A stretch of 64,000 nucleotides of DNA from Clostridium intestinale DSM 6191 (GTDB lineage Bacteria; Bacillota; Clostridia; Clostridiales; Clostridiaceae): positions 399,627-463,626 of the forward strand of contig NZ_FQXU01000003.1 in assembly GCF_900130055.1 (NCBI RefSeq). Reading direction: 5' to 3'. Shown piece after piece: positions 24,935 to 33,324 of the stretch; the stretch's first letter is position 1; each line of letters opens with the position of its first letter. Position numbers and translations under genes: made by a program. Below the pieces are notes generated by a model. That model was not told the origin of the DNA and searched no databases. It worked only from the letters and a program-made list of their open reading frames with translations.

Positions 24935-26206
24935 TTAGATAGGTTTTATTAATTGTAAAATCTTATGCAATGTAGTTCCAACTACGTTGTAGTCTATGTT
25001 AGGGAATGTTGCACCTTCAATACCAAGTGTTCCATATACTGGATATAGTATTGTTGGTAAGAAAGCAAGTAATAATCCAGCAACAAATGATCCTAAAAGA
25101 GCACCTCTCCATCCACCAGATGAGTTACCAAATACTGCAGCTGTACCACCTGAGAAGAAACAGATATGAGCAGCTGGGATAATAACAACTGGGAATACGC
25201 TAGGGAATGATACCATAACAACGATTGCTAATAAACCTGCAGTGTATGCTGATATAAATCCAAGAATAACTGCATTTGGTGCATATGGGAATACTGTTGG
25301 TACGTCTAATGCTGGTCTTGAACCTGGAATATATTTTTCTGAAATAACAACGAATGCAGCTGTAATTTCAGCTAAGAACATACGAACACCTGTCATTAAT
25401 ATTGACATACCAGCAACAAATGTAAACGCTTGAACTAGAGGGAATACTAACCAATGCTGTGAACCTGCAAGTTCTTGAGTAAATGTTTGACCAGCTTTTA
25501 TTGTAGCAACATAGAATAATAAAAGCATAACTATTGATAGACCCATTAAGAAATCTCTGAATATTGATAACCATTTAGGGAATTCTATAGATTCTGTAGT
25601 TTCTTCTTTATGTTTTGAGAATATACGACCAAGATAACCTGATAAACCGTAACCAATCATGTTAAAGTGACCTATTGCTTGCTCATCTCCACCTGTCATA
25701 TCACGCATAAATGGTTGACAGAATTGAGGTAATGCAGCAGACATAAAGCCTAATATAGTTGCAGCAACTAAGATAGTAACTGTACTACTAAATCCGTGAG
25801 CTTGCATAATTAGTACAAGTACGCAAGAGAAGAACAAACTATGACCTGTTGTAAAGAATATGTTCTTAAATCTTGTAATACGTGCAAACACTAAGTTTAA
25901 TATGAATCCTAGAATCAATGTTAATGAAACTTCGAAACCATATGTACTTTGAGCAAGTGCTGTTGCAGCTTCTGGAGAAGCTATAACACCTGTTATACCA
26001 AAACCATATTGGAATAGTTTGTTAAAGTTTTGTAATGATCCAGTCATTGCTGAAGCACCAATACCAAATACTAAGAAACCAATAAGTGTTTTTGAAGCAC
26101 CAGTAAATATTTCAGTAACTGATTTCTTTTGAAGAATTAGACCTATACATGCAACTACACCAAGTAATACAGCAGGTGTACTTAATAAACTTATAATAAA
26201 TTTCAT
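24935..26206 (-). CDS. PTS EIIC, ascorbate (UlaA/SgaT) family
   Basis: The 423-residue protein has about 11 hydrophobic helices and matches the SgaT/UlaA type: PAVLLGVVACIGLILQKKSV, KTLIGFLVFGIGASAMTG, FFTTGHSLFF and IGHFNMIGYGLSGYLGRIF. It would import and help phosphorylate a sugar acid or related carbohydrate together with the IIB gene. The substrate need not be ascorbate, since no ula catabolic genes (UlaD, E, F, G) are here. A separate IIA gene is absent; the activator carries an EIIA-like domain. Confidence 0.85.
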   Translation of the reverse strand: MKFIISLLSTPAVLLGVVACIGLILQKKSVTEIFTGASKTLIGFLVFGIGASAMTGSLQNFNKLFQYGFGITGVIASPEAATALAQSTYGFEVSLTLILGFILNLVFARITRFKNIFFTTGHSLFFSCVLVLIMQAHGFSSTVTILVAATILGFMSAALPQFCQPFMRDMTGGDEQAIGHFNMIGYGLSGYLGRIFSKHKEETTESIEFPKWLSIFRDFLMGLSIVMLLLFYVATIKAGQTFTQELAGSQHWLVFPLVQAFTFVAGMSILMTGVRMFLAEITAAFVVISEKYIPGSRPALDVPTVFPYAPNAVILGFISAYTAGLLAIVVMVSFPSVFPVVIIPAAHICFFSGGTAAVFGNSSGGWRGALLGSFVAGLLLAFLPTILYPVYGTLGIEGATFPNIDYNVVGTTLHKILQLIKPI

Positions 26207-26251
26207 ATATATTACCCCTTATCTTATTTAATTTTGTTATTTAATTAAATT

Positions 26252-26539
26252 TTATTTTTCTTTTGAAGCAAGAAATTTTTCTAATGCTGTTTTAATTTCA
26301 TTACGGTCAACTATATTACGAATACCAATAATATCAAATTTTAAATTTTTACCTTGTAATTCTTCAGCTACATCAATCAATGTTTCTACTGCATCTCCAG
26401 TAAATCCATTTAATGAATCTAATGAACCGTGCTCAACTTCTATTGGAAAGTTGTTTTCCTTTATAACTTGTTGAGTTTTGATTTTTAGCATTAAACTTGA
26501 TCCAACCCCTGCTCTACAAGCGATTAATAATTTATACAT
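26252..26539 (-). CDS. PTS EIIB, ascorbate family
   Basis: This 95-residue protein opens with LLIACRAGVGSSLM, the P-loop of lactose/ascorbate-type EIIB with the phosphorylated cysteine at residue 8. It accepts phosphate from EIIA and passes it to the sugar at EIIC. AAGGAGG precedes the ATG. It lies 13 bases after the regulator and 45 before EIIC. Confidence 0.85.
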   Translation of the reverse strand: MYKLLIACRAGVGSSLMLKIKTQQVIKENNFPIEVEHGSLDSLNGFTGDAVETLIDVAEELQGKNLKFDIIGIRNIVDRNEIKTALEKFLASKEK

Positions 26540-26552
26540 AACTAATTCCTCC

Positions 26553-28634
26553 TTATGATTCGTGTGATTTTATAAAATCAATAACTTCTTTTGGATCCTT
26601 AGCGTTATCTAGAGTTCTAAAAAACTCATCCATTTCGAATAATTCAACTAACTCAGACATAGCGCGTAAGTGGCTATTATTATCTATAGCACTTAAACAA
26701 AAGACATATTTTACAGGATCATTATCATCATTTCCAAATTCAACAGGAGTTTCTAAAGTTGCAATTCCTATTGAAATTTCTTTTGATCCTGCTTCTGGTC
26801 TTGCATGTGGAAGTGCCACATGTTTTGTAATTACGATATAGGGACCAGATTCTTTTGCAGTGTTAACCATTGCATCTACATAAGCTTCAGTTACTTTGTT
26901 ATTTTCAACTAAAACAGAAGCTGACTGTCTTATAGCATCCTCCCAATCTTTAGCTGGAACATTTAGTTTTACTAGTGTTTCATTTGTAATATCACTTAGC
27001 ATAAGTCCTTCCTCTCCTTTAGACGTAAAATTCTCTATTTGTGTAAAATAGGATAATAATTCACTTGAAAGCATACTTTCAGAAGTTACTTTCGCGTATT
27101 TTTTAATTATATCCATAACTTCATCTATTTTTGGTTGTCTTAAAAAAATATCACCCAATTGAATATACACTTCACGTGTAATCTTATATTTCTCCTTTTG
27201 GGTCATTACAGGACTAACTTTAATTACTGGTGCATCTATTTCTAAACCTTCTGCTTTATAATTAGTAGTAAACACTATATCTACAGATCCAACGAAGTTT
27301 TCTAGTTTAGAAGATTCTAACGGTGGTAGAAAGTGTAGTTCTGGAAATAAGCTTGTAAGCTCTGCATGTAAGATAGCTGAGCTACCAACACCGTTTGAAC
27401 AAACTATTAGAGCCGTCCTTTTTCTAAGAATATCAAATTCTTTTTTGTTGGAGAAAATAGCTGCAAAATGCATTGTTAAATATGCTAATTCCTCTTCTTG
27501 AATTTCTTCTCCAAATAGACCGCAGAATTCTTTCATAGCATTACTTACAATTCTGTATACTAATCGGTATTCTTCTTTTACCTTTTCACAAAGTGGATTG
27601 TAAACAGGTAATTTGAACAAGAGTCTGTAATAAGCTGGTCTAAAATGAGAGTATAGTTGTTTAAATATTTTTTCTTTACTTATATAATAAACACCACTTA
27701 AATACTCAAACTTTGTCATCAACTTATGTACAATTTCTGAGATAACAGATCTGTCTTTTGTATCATCTTCATCATTTCCAACTGATATACCTAAAATCCA
27801 AGCACTAATATACATTACATCATGAGATTTTATTTTATCTTTGCTATCATATAATTCAAGTAACTCTTCCGCAAATTTATATTCCTTCATTGAGTTCATA
27901 ACTGCAATATTAGGTATATCTATATTTTCTGAAATAATTACCTTCTTTGAAAGCATTCTCGCCTTTAAGAAAATGAATATATAGATAAATTCTACTAATC
28001 TATTTTCAACGAAAGTAATTTGATGTTTTTTAACAAGCTTTGATATAATTTTTTTTGCTTTTTCAAAACTATCTAGTTTATACTCTTCAATAAAAATATC
28101 AAAAACTCTTGAACTCTCTTCATTTGATAGGGTCTCTATAATATTTTTTATAAGTACTCTTCTAATTTCCATTTCAGACCCAACTAAATAATAGCCGTTT
28201 GTACGATTGTTTTTAATTTCAATGCCTTTTTTCTCAAGATCAGGTATCAAGTCCTTAAAATCAAGGTTTACAGTAGATCTGCTCACCTTTAATGAATCTA
28301 TAAAATGATTAATTGATACATCTTCCATGTTAATAAAAAGCATTAAATATATATATAGAAGTCGTTCATTTTTACTAAAGTAGTAAGTATTTTTTGAATA
28401 GTTTTTTTCGAGAATTTCTTTAATAACATCCTTTGTTTCTTTTGGTACTATAATATCTTTATTAGCGCCTAAGGATAATAAAGGTATTCTCTTTGTTTTA
28501 AACAAATCATTAATTTTATCTAGCCTGTAGGTAACTTGTCTTTTTGAAGAATTAGTTTCTTCTTGCAATCCTTTTGTAGTAACTAATGTACTATTTAATA
28601 AAATCTGAAGAATTGATACAATTTCTTTATCCAT
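26553..28634 (-). CDS. PRD-containing PTS-regulated transcriptional activator (MtlR/LicR type)
   Basis: Domains in order: N-terminal HTH (about 1-60, then a second HTH_11-like near 110-150), two PTS regulation domains with phosphorylatable histidines (about 180-400), an EIIB-like domain with VCSNGVGSSAILHAE near 405, and a C-terminal fructose/mannitol-type EIIA with the phosphorylated His in HVALPHARPEAG. It is the first gene of the operon and most likely activates it in response to sugar-dependent phosphorylation. It could also supply EIIA function to the PTS, since no separate IIA is present. Confidence 0.9.
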   Translation of the reverse strand: MDKEIVSILQILLNSTLVTTKGLQEETNSSKRQVTYRLDKINDLFKTKRIPLLSLGANKDIIVPKETKDVIKEILEKNYSKNTYYFSKNERLLYIYLMLFINMEDVSINHFIDSLKVSRSTVNLDFKDLIPDLEKKGIEIKNNRTNGYYLVGSEMEIRRVLIKNIIETLSNEESSRVFDIFIEEYKLDSFEKAKKIISKLVKKHQITFVENRLVEFIYIFIFLKARMLSKKVIISENIDIPNIAVMNSMKEYKFAEELLELYDSKDKIKSHDVMYISAWILGISVGNDEDDTKDRSVISEIVHKLMTKFEYLSGVYYISKEKIFKQLYSHFRPAYYRLLFKLPVYNPLCEKVKEEYRLVYRIVSNAMKEFCGLFGEEIQEEELAYLTMHFAAIFSNKKEFDILRKRTALIVCSNGVGSSAILHAELTSLFPELHFLPPLESSKLENFVGSVDIVFTTNYKAEGLEIDAPVIKVSPVMTQKEKYKITREVYIQLGDIFLRQPKIDEVMDIIKKYAKVTSESMLSSELLSYFTQIENFTSKGEEGLMLSDITNETLVKLNVPAKDWEDAIRQSASVLVENNKVTEAYVDAMVNTAKESGPYIVITKHVALPHARPEAGSKEISIGIATLETPVEFGNDDNDPVKYVFCLSAIDNNSHLRAMSELVELFEMDEFFRTLDNAKDPKEVIDFIKSHES

Positions 28635-28898
28635 TTATAATAATCCCCACTTCCTTATTAAGATTTATTATAATCTCTTCCTTGGAGTTTATTTTTCATC
28701 CCCTCCTCAATATTTATTCTATTTGAAACATTTATCGTTTTCAATTTCATTTAGGTTCAACTTTTGTATTGAGATTAAACAAAAATTGAATTCTATTTAA
28801 AAAAAGATTGCAAAACATTGATAAATACTAGGTTCTGTTAAATATTTTGACGAAGAACTATTTGTATTTTGAATTAACTATATTTTACATAAAATAAA

Positions 28899-28928
28899 AA
28901 AAGATGAAATTTTTTAGTTTCATCTTTT
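28899..28928 (-). terminator. terminator of unknown minus-strand RNA
   Basis: The stem AAAAGATGAAA/TTTCATCTTTT is followed by seven Ts on the minus strand. Confidence 0.6.
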
Positions 28929-29067
28929 CATAAATAATCAAATTTAGTAGCAAAAGTTCTATGTTTTACATATAATATACTAAAGATTTTATTATCTAGT
29001 TTTAACTAATTGCAATTGTCGTATTTTTAATTCTCCTCTATTTACTTCTTAACCTTATAACGATATA

Positions 29068-29101
29068 AAAACCTAGAAGAATTAAGATTCTTCTAGGTTT
29101 T
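29068..29101 (-). terminator. terminator of the ADP-ribosylation pair
   Basis: The 14-base stem AAAACCTAGAAGAA/TTCTTCTAGGTTTT ends 19 bases below the glycohydrolase stop. Confidence 0.8.
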
Positions 29102-29119
29102 ATTTTATATCAATTTAAA

Positions 29120-30043
29120 TTAATTTGCAAATAAAATACATAATTCGACAATGTCATCTTTTCTAGCTAAAGCAGTTATCCAATCTTCAGGTATACTATC
29201 AATGCCATAATACAATCCTGCTAGTCCACCTATTAAGGCACCAATCGTATCTGTATCTTCACCTAAGTTTATTCCTTTTAAAACAGCTTCTTTATATGAT
29301 TTACTAGTTAATAAACACCAAAAAACAGCTTCTAAAGTATCTAACACATAACCAGTAGATTTAATATCTTCTTCTTTAAGTATTCTGATATCCTGCTTTA
29401 ATATTCTTGAAAACTTATCTAGTTCTTTTGTGGGTTTGTTTATGTAATGTTTAAGTATAACTTCCTTCATTAACTCATAACTATCCCTTAAACTGTAACC
29501 TTTTAATATGTTTATTCCCATTTCGACATATATTGAACAGGCAACTTTGCTTACAATATGACCATGAGTTATACCTGAGACTTCACCAACTATTCTAAAT
29601 TTTCTAAAGGAGTTTGTTTCATTATTCAAATAAAATATAAAAGGAAGTATTCTCATTAAAGAGCCGTTTCCATTATCAAAAACAGTTCTATTACCAGATT
29701 CTAATGGAGCTATGCCCCTTTTTATTCTTTTTAAAGACTCTATTGTAGTAAAACCGACATCGAACACTCTTCCCCTAGCTGTCCAATGCCCATTTTCAAG
29801 CCATGCTAAAAATGTATTAGCTAAATTTACTATATCATATCCTTGGAGCAAACTTTCCATTGTGCATAATAATAATGAACTATCATCTGACCATGTTCCT
29901 TTCTGCTGTCCATGAACACCAAAAGAACGCATATCAACAACCGGTTTATATTTAAGTGTTCCTCTATCAACAAATTCTACGGGTACGCCTAGTGCATCTC
30001 CAACGCAAAAACCTAATACGGATCCTTGTACTAATCTTATCAT
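29120..30043 (-). CDS. ADP-ribosylglycohydrolase (DraG/ARH family)
   Basis: The 307-residue protein is an all-alpha ADP-ribosylglycohydrolase. Metal ligands are visible at GTWSDDSSLLL (Ser52-Asp53-Asp54) and GEDTDTIGALIGG (Asp263, Asp265). It opens with the family's GSVLGFCVGDALGVPVEF. DraG enzymes remove ADP-ribose from arginine; related proteins serve as immunity proteins (Tri1) to arginine-ADP-ribosylating toxins. The gene starts 33 bases after the ADP-ribosyltransferase gene, with AAGGAAG before the ATG, so the two are co-transcribed. I infer that it reverses that neighbour's modification. Confidence 0.9.
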   Translation of the reverse strand: MIRLVQGSVLGFCVGDALGVPVEFVDRGTLKYKPVVDMRSFGVHGQQKGTWSDDSSLLLCTMESLLQGYDIVNLANTFLAWLENGHWTARGRVFDVGFTTIESLKRIKRGIAPLESGNRTVFDNGNGSLMRILPFIFYLNNETNSFRKFRIVGEVSGITHGHIVSKVACSIYVEMGINILKGYSLRDSYELMKEVILKHYINKPTKELDKFSRILKQDIRILKEEDIKSTGYVLDTLEAVFWCLLTSKSYKEAVLKGINLGEDTDTIGALIGGLAGLYYGIDSIPEDWITALARKDDIVELCILFAN

Positions 30044-30076
30044 TGAAACACTTCCTTACTATATATAATTTTGAAA

Positions 30077-30676
30077 TTATTCTATCAATACATCAACTTC
30101 TAGTTTTAAATAACATAAGCTATTTTTTAATACCTTTTTGATTAACATTCTATAACCTCTATTTAATAGAAATTCACATTCATTTTGTAAAAAACTCAAG
30201 TTTCCAATATATGCACCATGGGCACCTTTAGGAACATTCATGTGTAATATTAGGTTACTATCATATATTTCGCCTTCAACTAAACTTGTACTCATAAAAG
30301 CCTTATCCTCAATAATTTTTCCTTCTAATTGATTAACAGGTAAATTTCTAAGCTCTCCAAGCATCATTTTCGATGTTCCTCTATAGACTAATATATCCTC
30401 TGGAGTAACAGCTTTTTCTAAAGCACGAGTTAATAAGTGGCAGTATGCTTCGTTTACACCATTAAAAGAACCAAATCCTCTTAAAGTATCATTAATATTA
30501 CTATAAAATACTTCGCCAGTATACTTGGTTAGTGCAACTCTTTCTTTAGTAGTTAGAGTATCTAACCACGACTTATAAGAAGCTTTACCCCAAGAGTCAG
30601 CTTCTTTAGCACTTTTAAACCATATAGGTTCTTCCAATATATTAAACTTTAAAAAATCTATTACTTGCATACTCAT
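30077..30676 (-). CDS. arginine-type mono-ADP-ribosyltransferase (exoenzyme fold)
   Basis: The 199-residue protein has the three R-S-E motifs of the ADPrib_exo_Tox group: VYRGTS (Arg99), FMSTSL (Ser129-Thr130-Ser131) and QNECEFLLNRG with the ExE pair Glu166/Glu168. ExE, rather than QxE, points to arginine as target. FxSTSL plus ECEFLL are as in iota-toxin/VIP2-type and C3-like toxins. There is no signal peptide and no secretion domain, and the N-terminal about 80 residues are helical. It precedes the glycohydrolase in a two-gene operon. Secreted toxin, intracellular toxin, phage defence and self-regulatory enzyme all remain possible. Confidence 0.85.
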   Translation of the reverse strand: MSMQVIDFLKFNILEEPIWFKSAKEADSWGKASYKSWLDTLTTKERVALTKYTGEVFYSNINDTLRGFGSFNGVNEAYCHLLTRALEKAVTPEDILVYRGTSKMMLGELRNLPVNQLEGKIIEDKAFMSTSLVEGEIYDSNLILHMNVPKGAHGAYIGNLSFLQNECEFLLNRGYRMLIKKVLKNSLCYLKLEVDVLIE

Positions 30677-30727
30677 ATTAATCTACCTACTCTTATTGTT
30701 ATTAATCATTTAGCTCATCCTAAATTC

Positions 30728-30782
30728 GAGTTGTATGATAAAAACACCGTACAACTCAGTTATGAATATTACGGTGCTTTAA
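30728..30782 (-). terminator. overlapping hairpins upstream of the ADP-ribosyltransferase
   Basis: CACCGTA/TACGGTG (30745-30751, 30770-30776) followed by a T-run on the minus strand forms a terminator. A second stem GAGTTGTA/TACAACTC (30728-30735, 30750-30757) shares bases with it, so the two exclude each other. They lie 50-100 bases before the ADP-ribosyltransferase start and could insulate or attenuate it. Confidence 0.45.
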
Positions 30783-31199
30783 ATTCCTTTAATTAATATA
30801 TTTTCATATAAATGCATCTTTGCTATTGTTTTACACCGCATTATCCACTTTTCAAAGAACAACGATTTGAAAGTTTACATCTAATTGCTTAAAGTAAATG
30901 TTTTCTTATATAAATATATGATATTTACTCTATTTATGATAATAAATTAATCCTTTTATTTTATATTAAAATTATAGCATATTTAACCAAATTGTATAAC
31001 GTAAATTTATAAAAAAATAATCAACTTAATTGAATAATATTAAAGATTTAAGTCAATAATTTCAATAACATTCCCCCAATGAATGTTGTTCATATAAAGG
31101 AAGGATATAAAGACCATTGAATATCACCAATATTTACCTCTTCCTTCCTTTAATTTTTTTAAATATATCAACCTCCTATTTTGATATATTTCACATATA

Positions 31200-31239
31200 A
31201 AAAGAAGGTACTACAATTTTTTATAGAGTACCTTCTTTT
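31200..31239 (-). terminator. terminator of the GNAT gene
   Basis: A 13-base stem (AAAAGAAGGTACT/AGTACCTTCTTTT) below the GNAT stop is visible on the minus strand. Confidence 0.75.
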
Positions 31240-31253
31240 ATATTTATTTAAAT

Positions 31254-31787
31254 CTATAAGTTTAAATCCATTAAAATCTCATCATAATAAATCCCATCAA
31301 TATTAAAAAAGTTTTTATGAACTCCAATCTTTACGAATCCATGCTTTTCATATAATTTGATTGCATTAACATTGTCAGATTTAACTCCTAAACTGATATT
31401 TTTTATCATTTTAGTACTTTTTGCAAAGTTTATAGTTGCATCCATAATAGCGTTCCCTACTCCTAATCCCCAATAGGTCTTTTTTACCGATATCGAAAAC
31501 TCACTATTATGTGCTATTCTTTTTCTTGAGCTAGTAATTAACCCTGAAACACTAATGATTTCATTATTAATTAACCCTAACAACATAATTGAGTTAGGGT
31601 TATTCGTAAGATTTTTTATATATTCCTTTTCTTGTTCAATGGATAGATGGAAATCATCTTTTGAAAAAAGCAAGTTATCACTTTCTCCTCCTATAGTGTT
31701 TAGATATTTGATCATATTTTCAGCATCTTCAATTGTAGGTTTCCTAATAAATAAAACTTCACCGTTTTTTAATTTAACCTCTTTCAT
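31254..31787 (-). CDS. GNAT acetyltransferase
   Basis: The start MKEVKLKNGE follows AGGAGTG by 6 bases. The product (177 residues) has the GNAT acetyl-CoA loop KKTYWGLGVGNAIMDA at about 98-115, then SDNVNAIKLYEKHGFVKIG. The N-terminal FIRKPTIEDAENMIKYL fits the RimI/RimL-like small-molecule or ribosomal acetylase group. It is 22 bases after the pentapeptide-repeat gene, so may be co-transcribed. The substrate is unknown. Confidence 0.85.
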   Translation of the reverse strand: MKEVKLKNGEVLFIRKPTIEDAENMIKYLNTIGGESDNLLFSKDDFHLSIEQEKEYIKNLTNNPNSIMLLGLINNEIISVSGLITSSRKRIAHNSEFSISVKKTYWGLGVGNAIMDATINFAKSTKMIKNISLGVKSDNVNAIKLYEKHGFVKIGVHKNFFNIDGIYYDEILMDLNL

Positions 31788-31809
31788 GAATATCACTCCT
31801 AAATATAAA

Positions 31810-32646
31810 TTACTTTGTCCAATGAGAAGGCCTAATAAGGGTTTTGGGTAATCTTGTATTATAATCGCCTTTGGCAGAATTAATCTGAGCTTGAGTTAAA
31901 TAAATACTTTTTGACAAATCAGCTCCCCTAATATTAGCATCTCTTAAGTCTGCACCTATAAGATCAGTAAAACTTAAATCTACACCACTTAAATTTGCAG
32001 CAATTAAAAAAGATCCACTTAAATCCTCTCCAATTAATTCAGTTTTTCTAAGGTCTTTTCCCATAAGGCTGAAATTGTTTTTAGCTTTTAAATGATTTGA
32101 GTTTTTTTTCTTTACCTTATTTCTAATTGATTTACTAGTTTCTAAAAGTAGTTTGTTTACTTCAAACCTATGAGAAATAATATCTATTTTTAAGATAGCT
32201 TGACTATCTAATTTAGTAAACTCCTCAGTTCTTTGAATCAATGGCTCTAAATTTTTCTTAACTTCTAAATCGGATTGTAACCTAAATGCTTCAGTAAGGT
32301 ACCAAAGTATTTCATGAAGTTGCCTAACAATAACAAAAACTTCATACATTTCTTTTGAAATATTTGGATTGTCTTTCCAGCTTTCACCCCTATATGTATC
32401 TTGAGAGATTTTTTGTCCTGCTCCAAAACAATCGTAAGCAAGGCAGCCTTTAAGACCTTTTTTATTTAAGTCTTTATGAACCCTACATTTAAAATCATCT
32501 TTTAGATTTATACAGGGTTTGCCTGCAATTTTATCTATAGGAAACCCCTCTGATTTAGAAAAAAATAATGATACACAACATAATCCAAAACAATTTTCAC
32601 AATCGGACTTAAGACTTTCTTTTATATTAACTTCTTTAGTATACAT
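31810..32646 (-). CDS. pentapeptide-repeat protein with cysteine-rich N-terminus
   Basis: The start MYTKEVNIK follows GAGGA; the upstream part of the longer frame lacks a ribosome site. The N-terminal about 80 residues contain clustered cysteines (CENCFGLCCVS, KPCINL, FKCRVH, KGCLAYDCFGAG) that look like metal or iron-sulfur ligands. A helical middle follows. The C-terminal third has A(D/N)LSG/ADLRDANIRGADLS repeats, a short right-handed beta-helix of about 10 repeats. Related proteins are annotated only as pentapeptide-repeat proteins; the function is unknown. The combination of metal-type cysteines with pentapeptide repeats is uncommon. Confidence 0.75.
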   Translation of the reverse strand: MYTKEVNIKESLKSDCENCFGLCCVSLFFSKSEGFPIDKIAGKPCINLKDDFKCRVHKDLNKKGLKGCLAYDCFGAGQKISQDTYRGESWKDNPNISKEMYEVFVIVRQLHEILWYLTEAFRLQSDLEVKKNLEPLIQRTEEFTKLDSQAILKIDIISHRFEVNKLLLETSKSIRNKVKKKNSNHLKAKNNFSLMGKDLRKTELIGEDLSGSFLIAANLSGVDLSFTDLIGADLRDANIRGADLSKSIYLTQAQINSAKGDYNTRLPKTLIRPSHWTK

Positions 32647-32703
32647 AATTTCATATCCTCTTTCTTGCTTTATAAAAATATTAGGGACTCCATACAACTA
32701 CAT

Positions 32704-33195
32704 TTAAATTTCTACAAGGTCTACTCTATTTCCTTCGTATTCCAAAAATTTTAAAAGATCAGAGTAAGAAATGGTTATTGTTGCGGTATTCGTATTTGGA
32801 TGAAAGTTTATTTTATCTAATCCAACTAAATCTCTATCTAATAAAACAATAACTTCATTTTCAGAATCGTTTATAACTCCAAAAGGAGTTACTGATCCTG
32901 GTTTTAATCCTAAATACTTGCTTAAACGCTCATCACTAGCAAAGGATAACCTGGTACTATTTAGATACCTTGCTAATTCCTTAAGATTAGCTTTCTTTGA
33001 ATCTTCTAGAATAAGAAGATAATGTATATCACCTTTACTATTTTTTAGAAATAAGTTTTTACAGTACATACCTTCAAACTTTATATCAAGTGTATCTAAT
33101 TCATCTATGGTAAATACTGCCTTATGGTTATATAATCTGTATTTAATATTAAGCTCTTCTAGTAAGCTTGTTACTTCTCTTATTATCTTTTCCAT
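32704..33195 (-). CDS. YbaK/ProXp-type aminoacyl-tRNA deacylase
   Basis: The 163-residue protein is a YbaK/EbsC domain similar to the prolyl-tRNA editing enzyme PrdX/ProXp-ala: YNHKAVFTIDELDTLD, MYCKNLFLKNSKGDIHYLLIL, the lysine in LRYL/KANLKELARYL, and GLKPGSVTPFGVIND. Such free-standing enzymes hydrolyse mischarged Ala-tRNA-Pro or Cys-tRNA-Pro in the cytoplasm. GAGGG precedes the ATG. It stands 57 bases upstream of the pentapeptide gene, possibly in the same transcript. Confidence 0.85.
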   Translation of the reverse strand: MEKIIREVTSLLEELNIKYRLYNHKAVFTIDELDTLDIKFEGMYCKNLFLKNSKGDIHYLLILEDSKKANLKELARYLNSTRLSFASDERLSKYLGLKPGSVTPFGVINDSENEVIVLLDRDLVGLDKINFHPNTNTATITISYSDLLKFLEYEGNRVDLVEI

Positions 33196-33324
33196 GTTTA
33201 TCCCTCTTTAATGGTAAATTTGTTATTATTAACATATCATTTATAAATACTTTTTGCAAACTTAGAAAATTTATAAATCTTTTTTAGAAAAGATGATAAT
33301 ATAGAATTAAAAGGGAGGTATATT

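Larger units (their letters stand above)
28635..29119. other. intergenic region with two minus-strand terminators
   Basis: It holds the promoter of the PTS operon and two T-tailed hairpins reading on the minus strand (28899-28928 and 29068-29101). The second ends the ADP-ribosylglycohydrolase transcript; the first therefore has no gene of its own and may end a small RNA transcribed from about 29050 to 28895. No reading frame of convincing size was seen. Confidence 0.4.
30677..31253. other. AT-rich intergenic region, no gene recognised
   Basis: Besides the paired hairpins at its left end, it holds a stem AAAGGAAGGA/TCCTTCCTTT around 36 bases (31096-31151), and AAATATATCAA/TTGATATATTT (31160-31191) with an AGGAGG in its loop on the minus strand. 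No ATG follows at a useful distance. A 21-codon GTG frame near 31118 is not convincing. The terminator of the GNAT gene is at 31200-31239. Confidence 0.35.

Noticed and set aside
29120..30676. DraT-DraG nitrogenase control
   Set aside because: No nif genes are present, and the transferase has toxin-type R-STS-ExE motifs rather than a clear DraT pattern.
31070..31130. 21-codon GTG frame on the minus strand (VIFNGLYILPLYEQ...)
   Set aside because: Poor ribosome site spacing and no family; possible AgrD-like reading is not supported by nearby agr genes.
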